From NCBI RefSeq assembly GCF_003634705.1, contig NZ_RBWU01000002.1, forward strand, positions 1,302,001 to 1,366,000: a stretch of DNA of 64,000 nucleotides, given 5' to 3'. Below the pieces are notes generated by a model. That model had not been told where the DNA came from, searched no databases, and was given only the letters and a program-made list of their open reading frames with translations. A program made the translations under genes and the position numbers. Origin of the DNA: Actinomadura pelletieri DSM 43383. GTDB taxonomy: Bacteria > Actinomycetota > Actinomycetes > Streptosporangiales > Streptosporangiaceae. Below are positions 42,988 to 51,900 of the stretch, in pieces; positions within the stretch are counted from its first letter, which is position 1, and the number at the start of each line of letters is the position of its first letter.

Positions 42988-44004
42988 ATGACGATGCGGC
43001 GGATCTTCATGATGGCCGGCGGCGCGGTGCTCCCGGTCGCCGTGCTCACCCTGCTTCTCAACAACCAGTGGGTCGTTGACGCCATCCAGGAAAGCGACTT
43101 CCAGTATGACGAGGGGATCGGCCCCCTCGTCATCTGGGCCCATTCGCTCGCCTGGCGGTTCAGCCCGCAACCCGGGCTGGAATGGAGCACCGTCCTGGTC
43201 GCGGACTTCTCCGTGGTGCTGTTCTTCGTCCTGCTGGCACTGTTCGTGGCGGGCGCCGGCCGCATCATCGACCAGAACCGCGGTCCGCTCGGCGCGCTCG
43301 TCGTCGGCTGGTGGGCCGCGATCGTCGCGGGCGGGGTCGCCGGGCTCGTGTACGGCGCCCTGGCCCACTGGACGGCCGACTACATCCCGTCCACCCTGTC
43401 GCAGGCCGTCTTCACCAGCATCGCCCGGGGCGCGGCCGCCGGTTTCGCGTTCGGCTGGCTGCCCGGCCTGGGCGCCATGGGCGGCTTCGCCTTCGGCCGT
43501 CCCCGCACCCCGGCGACGCAGCAGCCCTACGGCGCCCCGCAGTACCCGCCGCAGCAGCCGTACGCTCCCCGACAACACGGCGTGCCGATGCCGCAGCACC
43601 AGATGCCGCACCCGCAGCAGCCGCAGCAGCCGCCGATGCAACCGCACCCGTCCGCGGTCCCGTACGTCCCGCCGCAGGGACATCCGCAACAACAGCCGTG
43701 GCCCGCGCCGGGACAGCAACAGCCGGGCGCGCACGTCCCGCAGCAACCGGGTCCACCGGTACCGCAACAGTTCGGCCCACCGCCCGCCCCACCGCAACAG
43801 CCCGCCCCGGCGCCGCAACAACCCGCACCGCCGCAACAACCCGCCCCGGCGCAACAACCGGAGGCGCCTCGGCAACCGGAGGCCGCCGCGGACACCCCGG
43901 AACCGGCCGAGGCCGAGCAGGAGCCGTCCGCGAACCCCTGGGACGGCGACGACCCTGATCTCGCCGACCGGACGATCATCGACCGGCGGCGCGACGAGGA
44001 GTAG
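42988..44004 (+). CDS. Membrane protein with a proline/glutamine-rich cytoplasmic tail
   Basis: 338-aa protein. Four hydrophobic segments (about 8-25, 66-90, 99-125, 141-165) are followed by a tail of about 160 residues made of Pro/Gln repeats (QQPAPAPQQPAPPQQPA type) and an acidic end with ADRTIIDRRRDEE. No enzyme motif is visible. Pro/Gln-rich tails are typical of actinobacterial proteins that scaffold or bind cell-wall or kinase partners; the Thr in DRTIID could be a phosphorylation site for FHA binding. ATG 42988 lies 6 nt after TACCCT with no ribosome site, so it is probably leaderless. Confidence 0.75.
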   Translation: MTMRRIFMMAGGAVLPVAVLTLLLNNQWVVDAIQESDFQYDEGIGPLVIWAHSLAWRFSPQPGLEWSTVLVADFSVVLFFVLLALFVAGAGRIIDQNRGPLGALVVGWWAAIVAGGVAGLVYGALAHWTADYIPSTLSQAVFTSIARGAAAGFAFGWLPGLGAMGGFAFGRPRTPATQQPYGAPQYPPQQPYAPRQHGVPMPQHQMPHPQQPQQPPMQPHPSAVPYVPPQGHPQQQPWPAPGQQQPGAHVPQQPGPPVPQQFGPPPAPPQQPAPAPQQPAPPQQPAPAQQPEAPRQPEAAADTPEPAEAEQEPSANPWDGDDPDLADRTIIDRRRDEE

Positions 44005-44047
44005 GCCGCCGCAAGATCGACGTCCCGGTCCTGCGAGAATCGACCCC

Positions 44048-44524
44048 ATGCGCGTGTTTCTTGGGACCGACCATGCCGGCTTCGAGCTGAAGGAGCACCT
44101 GGTCTCCTGGCTGAAGGAGAACGGGCACGAGGCCGTCGACTGCGGCGCGTTCGCCTACGACGCCGTGGACGACTATCCGCCGTTCGTCCTACGGGCGGCC
44201 GAGCGCACGGCCGCCGAGCCGGGCACGCTGGGCATCGTGATCGGCGGTTCCGGAAACGGCGAGGCGATGGCGGCGAACAAGGTCAAGGGCGTCCGGGCGG
44301 CCCTGGTCTGGAACGAGGACACCGCCAGGCTCGCCCGCGAGCACAACGACGCGAACGTCATCAGCCTCGGCGCCCGCCAGCACGACCCGGAAACCGCGAC
44401 CCGGTTCGTCGAACTGTTCATCGAGACGCCCTACTCCGGTGACGAGCGCCATACCCGCCGCATCACCATGCTCGGCGACTACGAGACCACCGGCGAACTC
44501 CCCCCACTGCCGTCCGCCCGCTGA
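44048..44524 (+). CDS. rpiB: Ribose-5-phosphate isomerase B
   Basis: 158-aa RpiB/LacAB-family isomerase interconverting ribulose-5-phosphate and ribose-5-phosphate in the pentose phosphate pathway. MRVFLGTDHAGFELKEHL gives the phosphate-binding N-terminus, VIGGSGNGEAMAANKVKGV the anion-hole and active-site loop, and NDANVISLGARQ the third conserved block. Actinobacterial RpiB lacks the Cys base used by E. coli RpiB and relies on a Glu, in agreement with GNGEAM here. ATG 44048 lies 7 nt after GAGAAT with no ribosome site, so it may be leaderless. Full length and alone. Confidence 0.93.
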   Translation: MRVFLGTDHAGFELKEHLVSWLKENGHEAVDCGAFAYDAVDDYPPFVLRAAERTAAEPGTLGIVIGGSGNGEAMAANKVKGVRAALVWNEDTARLAREHNDANVISLGARQHDPETATRFVELFIETPYSGDERHTRRITMLGDYETTGELPPLPSAR

Positions 44525-44760
44525 CCGCCCGGATCGCGGAACGAACCCGCTCTTCCACAAATCGCTCAGGACGCCTGGCGGAGAGCAGGGTGCGGTAACC
44601 GGATCGCCATGGGTAGCGGCTCGGGGCGGGACTGCGGAGGCCTCGGTGCGGTTGCCGGTCATCAAGGTTGGCGACTACGGGACATCGCGGGGGCTCTCGC
44701 GATCATCCTTTGAGCGCCGACCCGGTCGGGGCGCGGAGCAAGCCGCTCACCGCGAGGCGG

Positions 44761-45006
44761 TCAGGAGTGGGGGTCGCCGGGGGAGTGCTTTTCGGGCGGA
44801 AGTGCGGAGGGCGTCGGACGGGGGCCGCGTTTGTTCAGGCGGCGGCGTTCGTTCTTGGCGGCCTTCGTTCGCTTGGTGGGCTCGCTTGAGGGTCGGGCCT
44901 GGTCGAAGTCGTTCTTCGGTGCCTGGTCGCCGTCGGGGATCGGACGGGAGACGTCCCGTGCCCGCATCGCCGCGTCCACCGTGATCCGCATGCTTGGCTG
45001 CCCCAT
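44761..45006 (-). CDS. Small basic hypothetical protein
   Basis: 81-aa protein, probably disordered. The N-terminus MRITVDAAMRARDVSRP looks conserved-like, and a Lys/Arg-rich middle (KRTKAAKNERRRLNKRGPRP) follows. It lacks known domains. ATG 45006 has AGAGGAG upstream on the minus strand. It is divergent from the phosphatase gene at 45130, with 123 nt between. The region 44525-44760, between it and rpiB, contains nothing recognisable. Confidence 0.55.
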   Translation of the reverse strand: MGQPSMRITVDAAMRARDVSRPIPDGDQAPKNDFDQARPSSEPTKRTKAAKNERRRLNKRGPRPTPSALPPEKHSPGDPHS

Positions 45007-45129
45007 ATGTCCACGACTCCTCTCAACATCCCCCGTACCCGGATATTACGGAGCTGGACCGGTGCAAAGGGGCCTCACTGGTCTGGATGCCGACGTGGGG
45101 TGGTGAATGCTCGGTACAGTGCCGGAGTC

Positions 45130-46248
45130 ATGCTTCAACGACTGGTCCAGCTGCTTCCGCCGCGACTGCGCGCCGTACTGCGCAGAGTCCCGGTGCTCGT
45201 GGTGCTGTACCGCTGGCTCCGGCGGGGGAAGCTGACCCGGGAGCGGTACGTGTTCGCGGCGCTGGCGGTTCTCGCGGTGGCGGTCGGGCTCGCCACGGCC
45301 AGCGACACGCGCGGCCTGGCGCCGTCCGGGGTGTTGGTGCTGATCGTGCTCGGCGGCGGGCTGCTGCTGAAGGTGCGGACCCTGGTCGTGCTGCTCGGCA
45401 TCGTCGTGGCGATGGTGGCCTACAACGCCTGGCATGACGTTCCCGCGATCGGCGTCGGGATGGTCGCCACGTTGACGATCACCGCGGTGCTCGCGCTCAC
45501 CCTCGCCCGGACGCGGCAGAAGCTCGGCGTCCAGGGGCTGCGCGGCGACTCGATGCTGCTGGAGCTGCGGGAGAGGCTGCGGCGCCAGGGCGAGATGCCC
45601 AAGTTGCCGGACGGCTGGCGCTCGCAGGTCGTCCTGGTGCAGGCCGGGGGGTCGTCGTTCGGCGGCGACTTCGTGGTGTCGTCCTCCGACGGCGACGTCC
45701 TGGAGGTCGCGCTGGTGGACGTGTCGGGCAAGGGCACCGACGCGGGTACCCGAGCGCTGATGCTGTCGGGGGCCTTCGGGGGGCTTCTTGGATCGGTCCA
45801 GCCCGATCGTTTCCTGCCCGCCTGCAACGCCTACCTGCAACGCCAGCGGTGGGACGAGGGCTTCGTCACCGCCGTGCACGTCGTCGTCGACCTGCGCACC
45901 GGCGAGTACACCGTGGAGTCGGCGGGCCATCCACCGGCGGTCCAGTTCGACGCGAGCAGCGGCGAGTGGCGGGTCAGTTCGGCCAAGGGCGTCGTCCTCG
46001 GGGTCGTCCCCGACCTGAAGTGCGTTCCGGAGCGTGGAACGTTGCGGTCTGGTGACGCGCTGCTCCTCTACACCGACGGGCTGGTGGAGTCCCCGGGCAG
46101 CGATCTGGACGCCGGGATCGACCGGCTGCTCGGCGAGGCCGAGCGTCTCGTCCCGCAGGGGTTCGGCAGCGGCGCGAAGGAGCTGGTGGCGACGATGGCC
46201 GCGGCCCGCGACGACGACTGCGCGCTCGTCGTGATCTCCCGCGTCTGA
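45130..46248 (+). CDS. Membrane-anchored PP2C-type serine phosphatase (SpoIIE/RsbU domain)
   Basis: 372-aa protein with three or four membrane helices in the first 130 residues and a C-terminal PP2C/SpoIIE domain. Metal-binding aspartates are seen in GGDFVVSSSDG, LVDVSGKGTDAG, LYTDGLVES and ARDDDCALVVI, and SAGHPPAVQF is the usual core strand. It should dephosphorylate serine on anti-anti-sigma-type partners or kinase substrates. ATG 45130 gives a plausible basic start and TACAGT lies 9 nt upstream; the longer frame to 45007 looks non-coding. It converges, 4 nt apart, on a Ser/Thr kinase gene. Confidence 0.87.
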   Translation: MLQRLVQLLPPRLRAVLRRVPVLVVLYRWLRRGKLTRERYVFAALAVLAVAVGLATASDTRGLAPSGVLVLIVLGGGLLLKVRTLVVLLGIVVAMVAYNAWHDVPAIGVGMVATLTITAVLALTLARTRQKLGVQGLRGDSMLLELRERLRRQGEMPKLPDGWRSQVVLVQAGGSSFGGDFVVSSSDGDVLEVALVDVSGKGTDAGTRALMLSGAFGGLLGSVQPDRFLPACNAYLQRQRWDEGFVTAVHVVVDLRTGEYTVESAGHPPAVQFDASSGEWRVSSAKGVVLGVVPDLKCVPERGTLRSGDALLLYTDGLVESPGSDLDAGIDRLLGEAERLVPQGFGSGAKELVATMAAARDDDCALVVISRV

Positions 46249-46252
46249 ACGG

Positions 46253-47299
46253 TCAGCGGCGCCTGTTCCCGTTCTTGGGCTGGTCCTGCGCCAGCCCGAC
46301 GAGGAGGGCGCCGATGAGGACGGTGCCCGCGGCGACGCCGGCGGCGGCCAGCAGCCGGGTGCGGGTGGACGGCGCGGCGGTCACCACCCCGGTCGGGGTG
46401 AACGCCCTGGTGTCGGCCTCCACCGGCGCGGCGGCGGTGAGCCGGTTCGGGGCGGCGGGTGGCCAGGCGTCGTTCGGTGGCTGCTCGACGAGGGAGAGCA
46501 GCAGGTCCGACGCGGTCGGACGGTCCGCCGGGTCCGTCGCCAGGGCCGACCGCACCGCCGGAACGAGCGCTTCCGGCAGCCCGGACATGTCGGCCGTGTC
46601 GGCCGCCGTGCGGAGGGTCGCCGGGTCGCCGCCGATCGGCATCCGTCCCGTGCCCGCGTGCGCGATGAGGCAGCCCCAGGCGAACACGTCGGCCGCGGGG
46701 GTCGCGGGCCCGCCGACGAGGACCTCCGGGGCCATCCAGCCGGGGGTGCCGAGGACCGCGCCGGACGCCGATCCGCCGAAGCGCCCGGGGCCCGTCGAGT
46801 CCTGGCTGCGCGCGATGCCGAAGTCGATGACGCGGCAGCCCGACAGGGTGAGCATCACGTTGGCGGGTTTGAGGTCGCGGTGCACGAGACCCGCCGCGTG
46901 GATCGCGGCGAGCGCCGACGCGACGCCGACGGCGACGCCGTGCAGGTCGGGCGCGGGGAGCGGGCCGTCGTGGACGAGCCGGTCGTGCAGCGACACGCCG
47001 CCCACGTACTCGGTGACGAGGTACGGGCGCCCGTTCTCCTCACCGTGCGCGAGGACCCGCGCCGTGCAGAAGGAGGCGACGCGACCGGCCAGGTACGCCT
47101 CGTCCCGGAAACGTTTCCGGTAGGTCGGGTCACCGGCGAGGTGCGGGTGGATGGTCTTCACCGCGACGCGTCCGCCGGACACCGGGTCGGCGCCGAGGTA
47201 GACCGTGCCCATGCCGCCCGAGCCGAGACGGCCGAGCAGCGTGTGCCCGCCGACCTCACGCGGATCGGCGGGTTCGAGCGGTCTGATGTCTGCGTCCAT
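46253..47299 (-). CDS. Serine/threonine protein kinase, PknB/Hanks type
   Basis: 348-aa kinase. The catalytic domain (about 18-270) is complete: GRLGSGGMGTVY glycine loop, VAVKTI Lys (48), VHRDLKPANVM (Asp 142), IDFGIAR (159-165), GTPGWMAPE and a GCLIAHAGTGRMP subdomain IX. A linker and one C-terminal helix (about 313-337) follow, with only about 10 residues beyond it, so there is no sensor domain outside the cell. The start is ATG 47299 (GGGAAG upstream); the frame extends to 47446 but is not protein-like there. It is tail-to-tail with a PP2C phosphatase. Confidence 0.9.
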   Translation of the reverse strand: MDADIRPLEPADPREVGGHTLLGRLGSGGMGTVYLGADPVSGGRVAVKTIHPHLAGDPTYRKRFRDEAYLAGRVASFCTARVLAHGEENGRPYLVTEYVGGVSLHDRLVHDGPLPAPDLHGVAVGVASALAAIHAAGLVHRDLKPANVMLTLSGCRVIDFGIARSQDSTGPGRFGGSASGAVLGTPGWMAPEVLVGGPATPAADVFAWGCLIAHAGTGRMPIGGDPATLRTAADTADMSGLPEALVPAVRSALATDPADRPTASDLLLSLVEQPPNDAWPPAAPNRLTAAAPVEADTRAFTPTGVVTAAPSTRTRLLAAAGVAAGTVLIGALLVGLAQDQPKNGNRRR

Positions 47300-47533
47300 G
47301 ATCTTCCCGGGTGTCTCCCCGCTTCGTGTCCGTCCATCCCCGTTCGGCGGCGGAATATCTCGCGTCACACCAGGAAGTGCGGTAACGCGTTCGTCACGTC
47401 CGTCCGGAATGTGGTGATGTTTCGCAGAGCAATGGTCCGGTAACAATGTGTTCTGCGTTCACCCCCCAGGCGCTGGGACGTCGCGCGGAGCCCCGGAGCC
47501 GCGTGGGAGCCGGAAAGGGGGAGGGGCGCCGGG

Positions 47534-48898
47534 GTGCGGATGTTCGGGGGGAGGCCGTCGCCGTCGGGCTGGTCGCTGCGGGCCCGGGTGACCGCGGTCG
47601 TGGCCCTCGTCGTCTTCGTCCTGCTGGCGCTCGGCGCCGCCCTCTTCTACCTGGTCGTCCGCGGTGTCGTGTACGACGAGCTGCGCGAGCGCGCCGACTT
47701 CGTGATCAACGATCTGACCGTGTACGTGCGCGTCGCCGACCCGCACGCCATGCTGCCCGTCCGGGACGCCGACTTCACGCTTCTCCAGGTGGTGGACGTG
47801 GAGGGCGCCGTGGTCGCCTCCAGCGCGACGCTGCGCGGCCGGGCCGCGCTCGAGGTGCCGCTGCCGGGCGAACCGGGACGGTCCGTCCAGCGCACCGTCT
47901 CCCTTCCGGGCGAGGGGAGGGTCTATCTCGTCTCCGAGAGCGTCCTGACCCGGCACGGCGTGCGGATCGTGCACGCCGGCGCGCCCATCACCGTGTTCGG
48001 CCGGTACCGGGCCCTGTTCCTCGGCCTGCTCGCGGCCGGGGCGCTGCTCGGCACCGCCGTGGTCGCCTGGGTCGTGGCGGTGTCGGTGCGGCGGGCGTTG
48101 CGTCCGGTTCGGGTGATGTCCGGCGAACTCGCCCAGATCACCGGCCGGGGCGCGGGTCGCCGGGTGACCGTCCCCCGCCCGAACGACGAGGTGTCCGAGC
48201 TGGCCGAGTCGGTGAACGTGGCGCTGAGCCGGTTGGAGTCCGTCCTGTCGCAGCAGCGCGGCTTCGTCGCGGACGTGTCGCACGAGCTGCGCAGCCCGCT
48301 CACCGGTCTGCGCGCCCAGCTGGAGGTCGCGCTGGAGCATCCGGAGGACGAGGACTGGCCCGCCGTCGCCCGTGCCGCGCTCGCCGACGCCGACCGGTTG
48401 CAGGGCATCGTCAGCGACCTGCTGATCATGGCCAAGCTCGGCGCGGGCGTGCATGTCGCGCGGGAGCGGGTCGACCTCGGCGAGCTGGTCCGGTCGGAGA
48501 CGGCCCGCCGTCCCCGGCGGGTTCCGGTCGAGGTCCACGCGGCCGACGGGGTCATGGTGCGGGTCACGGCGCACCACATCGTCAGGCTGCTGACGAACCT
48601 GCTCGACAACGCCGAGCGGCACGCCGCGTCGCGGGTGTGGGTGAGCGTGGCCGCGGACGGGGCGGACGCCGTCCTGGAGGTCGTGGACGACGGCGCCGGG
48701 ATCGCGCCCGAGGACCGCGAGCGCGTCTTCTGGCGGTTCCAGCGGCTCGCCGAGGGCCGGGAACGCGACCGCGGCGGCACCGGGCTCGGCCTGACGATCT
48801 CCCGGGACATCGCCCGCGCGCACGGCGGGACGCTCGTCGCCGCGGACAGCGACAAGGGCGCAAGGCTCGTCCTGCGTCTCCCGCTCGACCAGAGCTGA
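47534..48898 (+). CDS. Sensor histidine kinase (orphan)
   Basis: 454-aa sensor kinase. TM1 (about 20-43) and TM2 (159-183) flank an extracytoplasmic loop of about 115 residues with no known sensor motif. HAMP (185-235), HisKA with DVSHELRSPLTGLR (His 250) and HATPase_c with the N-box NLLDNAERHA, VDDGAGI and GGTGLGL follow. All catalytic parts are intact. There is no response-regulator gene on either side, so it is an orphan or its partner lies elsewhere. The start is GTG 47534 after GGGAGGGG. It converges on an amidase gene 12 nt away. Confidence 0.92.
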   Translation: MRMFGGRPSPSGWSLRARVTAVVALVVFVLLALGAALFYLVVRGVVYDELRERADFVINDLTVYVRVADPHAMLPVRDADFTLLQVVDVEGAVVASSATLRGRAALEVPLPGEPGRSVQRTVSLPGEGRVYLVSESVLTRHGVRIVHAGAPITVFGRYRALFLGLLAAGALLGTAVVAWVVAVSVRRALRPVRVMSGELAQITGRGAGRRVTVPRPNDEVSELAESVNVALSRLESVLSQQRGFVADVSHELRSPLTGLRAQLEVALEHPEDEDWPAVARAALADADRLQGIVSDLLIMAKLGAGVHVARERVDLGELVRSETARRPRRVPVEVHAADGVMVRVTAHHIVRLLTNLLDNAERHAASRVWVSVAADGADAVLEVVDDGAGIAPEDRERVFWRFQRLAEGRERDRGGTGLGLTISRDIARAHGGTLVAADSDKGARLVLRLPLDQS

Positions 48899-48910
48899 GA
48901 CACCGGGTGT

Positions 48911-50329
48911 TCAGGCCAGCGGCGGACGGCGGGTTCCGTGCCGGGTGGCCTGCTCGAAGGCGTGTCCGATCCGCAGGACGGACAGGTCCGCGTGATGCGG
49001 CCCGACGATCTGCAACCCGACCGGCAGCCCGCCGCCGGTGAATCCGGCGGGCACCGACAGCGCCGGAGACCCGGTCGCCGAGACGAGGAAGCACGATCGC
49101 ATCCATTCCAGGTAGTCGGGCATGGGCTGCCCGGCGATCTCCGCCGGGTACTCGATCCCGGCGTCGAACGGCGGCACCTGGCTGACCGGCAGCAGCAGCG
49201 CGTCGTAGCGTTCGAAGAACTTCCGGACGCGGTGGAAGAGGGCCGTGTGCAGCGTCTCGGCCCGTCCGAGGTCGGCGCCGGTGAGGCCGCGCCCCGCCTC
49301 GATGTTCTTCGCGAGGGAGGTCTTGAAGTCGGCGCGGCGCTCGTTCAGGAGCGGGCCGTGGGTGATGTCCCACTGCCAGGCGCGCAGCGTCCGGAAGACC
49401 TCGTCCGCGCCGGACAGGTCGGGGCACGCCTCGTCCACCGTGCAGCCGAGATCCTCGAACGTCATCACCGCCGGTGCGAGGACGCCGGCGACGGCGGGGT
49501 CGACGGGCACCTTCCCGCCGAGGTCGGGAGACCAGGCGATCCGCAGCCCGGCGACGTCCCGGTCGAGCGGGCCCGCGAACACGTGGCCGGGCGTCTCCAG
49601 GGCGATGGGGCTGCGCGGGTCGGGTCCCGCGAGGACCGACAGCAGCAGCGCGGCGTCCGCGACCTCGCGGGCCATCGGACCCTGCACCCCCATCGTCGTC
49701 CAGCCCGCGGCGACCGGCCATGACGGCACCCGGCCGGGCGACGGACGGAACCCGACGACGTTGCAGAACGACGCGGGGTTGCGCAGCGAGCCGCCCATGT
49801 CGCTGCCGTCCGCGATCGGGTGCATCCCGCACGCCAGCGCGGCCGCCGCGCCGCCGCTGCTGCCGCCCGCCGACCGCGTCGGGTCGTAGGGGTTGCGGGT
49901 GACGCCGAACACCGGGTTGAACGTGTGCGACCCGGCGGCGAACTCCGGCACGTTCGTCTTGCCGATCGTGATGGCGCCCGCGGCGCGGATCCGCTCGATG
50001 ACCAGGTCGTCGGTGAGCGGGACATGGTCGGCGAAGATCGGTGACCCGAAGGTGGTGCGGATCCCGGCCGTGGCGTGGGTGTCCTTGTGCGCGACCGGCA
50101 GCCCGTGCAGCGGTCCGGTCTCCCGCCCGGCGGCGAGCCGCTCGTCGGCGGCGCGCGCCTGCTCCAGCGCCCGTTCCGCGACCAGCGTCACGATGGCGTT
50201 GACCCGCGGGTTCGTCCGCTCGATCTGGTCGAGATGGGCCTGGACGACCTCCCGTGCCGACAGCTCCCGCGCCCGGATCCGGCGGGCGAGGTCCCGCGCG
50301 GACGCGAAATGGATCTCTTCGGACACCAT
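48911..50329 (-). CDS. Amidase signature family enzyme (second copy)
   Basis: 472-aa AS-family hydrolase unrelated in detail to the one at 31005. The triad is present: Lys in VAHKDTHATAGI, cis-Ser in GSDMGGSLRNP and the nucleophile in SAGGSSGGAAAALA. It resembles acylamide/aryl-acylamidase-type or indoleacetamide-hydrolase-type amidases more than GatA. The start is ATG 50329 with AGAAGGAGACC upstream. It is divergent from the carboxyltransferase gene with 83 nt between. Confidence 0.88.
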   Translation of the reverse strand: MVSEEIHFASARDLARRIRARELSAREVVQAHLDQIERTNPRVNAIVTLVAERALEQARAADERLAAGRETGPLHGLPVAHKDTHATAGIRTTFGSPIFADHVPLTDDLVIERIRAAGAITIGKTNVPEFAAGSHTFNPVFGVTRNPYDPTRSAGGSSGGAAAALACGMHPIADGSDMGGSLRNPASFCNVVGFRPSPGRVPSWPVAAGWTTMGVQGPMAREVADAALLLSVLAGPDPRSPIALETPGHVFAGPLDRDVAGLRIAWSPDLGGKVPVDPAVAGVLAPAVMTFEDLGCTVDEACPDLSGADEVFRTLRAWQWDITHGPLLNERRADFKTSLAKNIEAGRGLTGADLGRAETLHTALFHRVRKFFERYDALLLPVSQVPPFDAGIEYPAEIAGQPMPDYLEWMRSCFLVSATGSPALSVPAGFTGGGLPVGLQIVGPHHADLSVLRIGHAFEQATRHGTRRPPLA

Positions 50330-50412
50330 GGTCTCCTTCTCGTCGTCGGTCGCGCTCCCAGTGTCCGCCCCCGGCACGCGGGGTGACCTGTCCGGGTGGT
50401 CATGATGGTCGT

Positions 50413-51900
50413 GTGGTGGAACGAGCCGGCGCCCGCGAACTGCTGCGCCGCGTCCTGGACGCGGACGGCTGGACGCCCTGGGACGCGCCGACGGCGGACC
50501 CGGCCCCCTCCACCCCGTACGGCGCGGACCTCGCCGCCGCCCGGGAGCGCGGCGGCTGCGACGAGGCCGTCCGCACCGGCGAGGGCCGGCTGCGCGGCCG
50601 TCGCGTCGCGTTCGTCGTGTCGGAGTTCCGCTTCCTGGCCGGGTCGATCGGCGTCGCCACCGCCGACCGGATCGTCCGGGCCGTCGAACGCGCCACCGCG
50701 CTGGGCCTGCCGCTGCTCGCCGCGCCGTCCTCCGGCGGCACCCGCATGCAGGAGGGGACGGCCGCGTTCGTCCAGATGGCCCGCATCACCGCCGCCGTCG
50801 TGGCGCACCGTGCCGCGGGGCTTCCCTACCTCGTCTACCTGCGGCATCCCACCACCGGCGGGGTCTTCGCGTCGTGGGGGTCGCTCGGCCATGTGACGGC
50901 CGCAGAACCGGGCGCGCTCATCGGGTTCCTGGGTCCGCGCGTGTACGAGGGGCTGTACGGCGAACCGTTCCCGTCCGGCGTGCAGGTCGCCGAGAACCTC
51001 GCGGCCCGGGGGCTCCTGGACGCTGTGATCGGCATCGACGAACTGGCGGAGACGGCGTCCCGGGCGCTGAACGTCCTGTGCGGGCGTCCGCCGGCGACCC
51101 TGCCGCCCGCGCCCGGGCCGCCCGGGCCGCCCGCCGGTGCCGCGCCCGAGACGCCGGCGTGGGAGTCGATCGAACGGTCCCGGCGCCCCGACCGTCCGGG
51201 CGTCCGCGAGCTGCTCCGCCACGGCGCGGCGGACGTGACCCTGCTCTCCGGAACCGGCGAGGGCGAGGCCGATCGGGGGCTTCTGCTGGCCCTGGCCCGT
51301 TTCGGCGCGGCACCCTGCGTCCTGGTCGCGCAGGACCGGTACGGGCAGCGCACCGGGTCCCCGCTCGGCCCGGCCGGGCTCCGGGTCGCGCGCCGGGGCA
51401 TGCGGCTCGCCGCCGAACTGGGCCTGCCCCTGGTCACCGTCGTCGACACGCCCGGCGCCGAACTGTCGCGGGAGGCGGAGGAGGGCGGGCTCGCCGGGGA
51501 GATCGCCCGCTGTCTCGCCGACCTCATGACGCTGCCCGCGCCGACGCTCTGCCTGCTGCTCGGCGAGGGCGCGGGCGGCGCGGCGCTCGCGCTCCTGCCC
51601 GCCGACCGCGTCCTGGTCGCCCGGCACGCCTGGCTCTCCCCGCTCCCGCCCGAGGGCGCCTCGCTGCTCGTCCACCGCACCACGGACCGGGCGGACGAGG
51701 TGGCGGCGGCGCAGCGGGTCCGGGCGGCGGACCTGCTGCGCGACGGGCTGGCCGACGTTCTCGTGGACGAGCGTCCCGACTCCGCCGACGAGCCGGTCGC
51801 GTTCTGCCTCAGGGCCGCGGCCGCCGTCGAACGCGAGCTGTCCGGGCTCGTCCCGGGATCTCCGGCGGACCGCCAGGCCCGCTACCGTCTCTCCGCATGA
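50413..51900 (+). CDS. Fused acyl-CoA carboxyltransferase (AccD-AccA type)
   Basis: 495-aa protein with an N-terminal beta-type crotonase fold (about 50-240: LPLLAAPSSGGTRMQEGTAA, VYLRHPTTGGVFASWG, GFLGPRVYEG) and a C-terminal alpha-type half (about 290-480: VTVVDTPGAELSREAEEGG, LLLGEGAGGAALAL). Together they transfer CO2 from carboxybiotin to an acyl-CoA. The four-Cys zinc ribbon of classical AccD is missing. No biotin carboxylase or BCCP gene is adjacent, so partners must come from elsewhere. The start is GTG 50413 or 50416, with no good ribosome site. Its stop overlaps the methyltransferase ATG by 4 nt. Confidence 0.85.
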   Translation: MVERAGARELLRRVLDADGWTPWDAPTADPAPSTPYGADLAAARERGGCDEAVRTGEGRLRGRRVAFVVSEFRFLAGSIGVATADRIVRAVERATALGLPLLAAPSSGGTRMQEGTAAFVQMARITAAVVAHRAAGLPYLVYLRHPTTGGVFASWGSLGHVTAAEPGALIGFLGPRVYEGLYGEPFPSGVQVAENLAARGLLDAVIGIDELAETASRALNVLCGRPPATLPPAPGPPGPPAGAAPETPAWESIERSRRPDRPGVRELLRHGAADVTLLSGTGEGEADRGLLLALARFGAAPCVLVAQDRYGQRTGSPLGPAGLRVARRGMRLAAELGLPLVTVVDTPGAELSREAEEGGLAGEIARCLADLMTLPAPTLCLLLGEGAGGAALALLPADRVLVARHAWLSPLPPEGASLLVHRTTDRADEVAAAQRVRAADLLRDGLADVLVDERPDSADEPVAFCLRAAAAVERELSGLVPGSPADRQARYRLSA

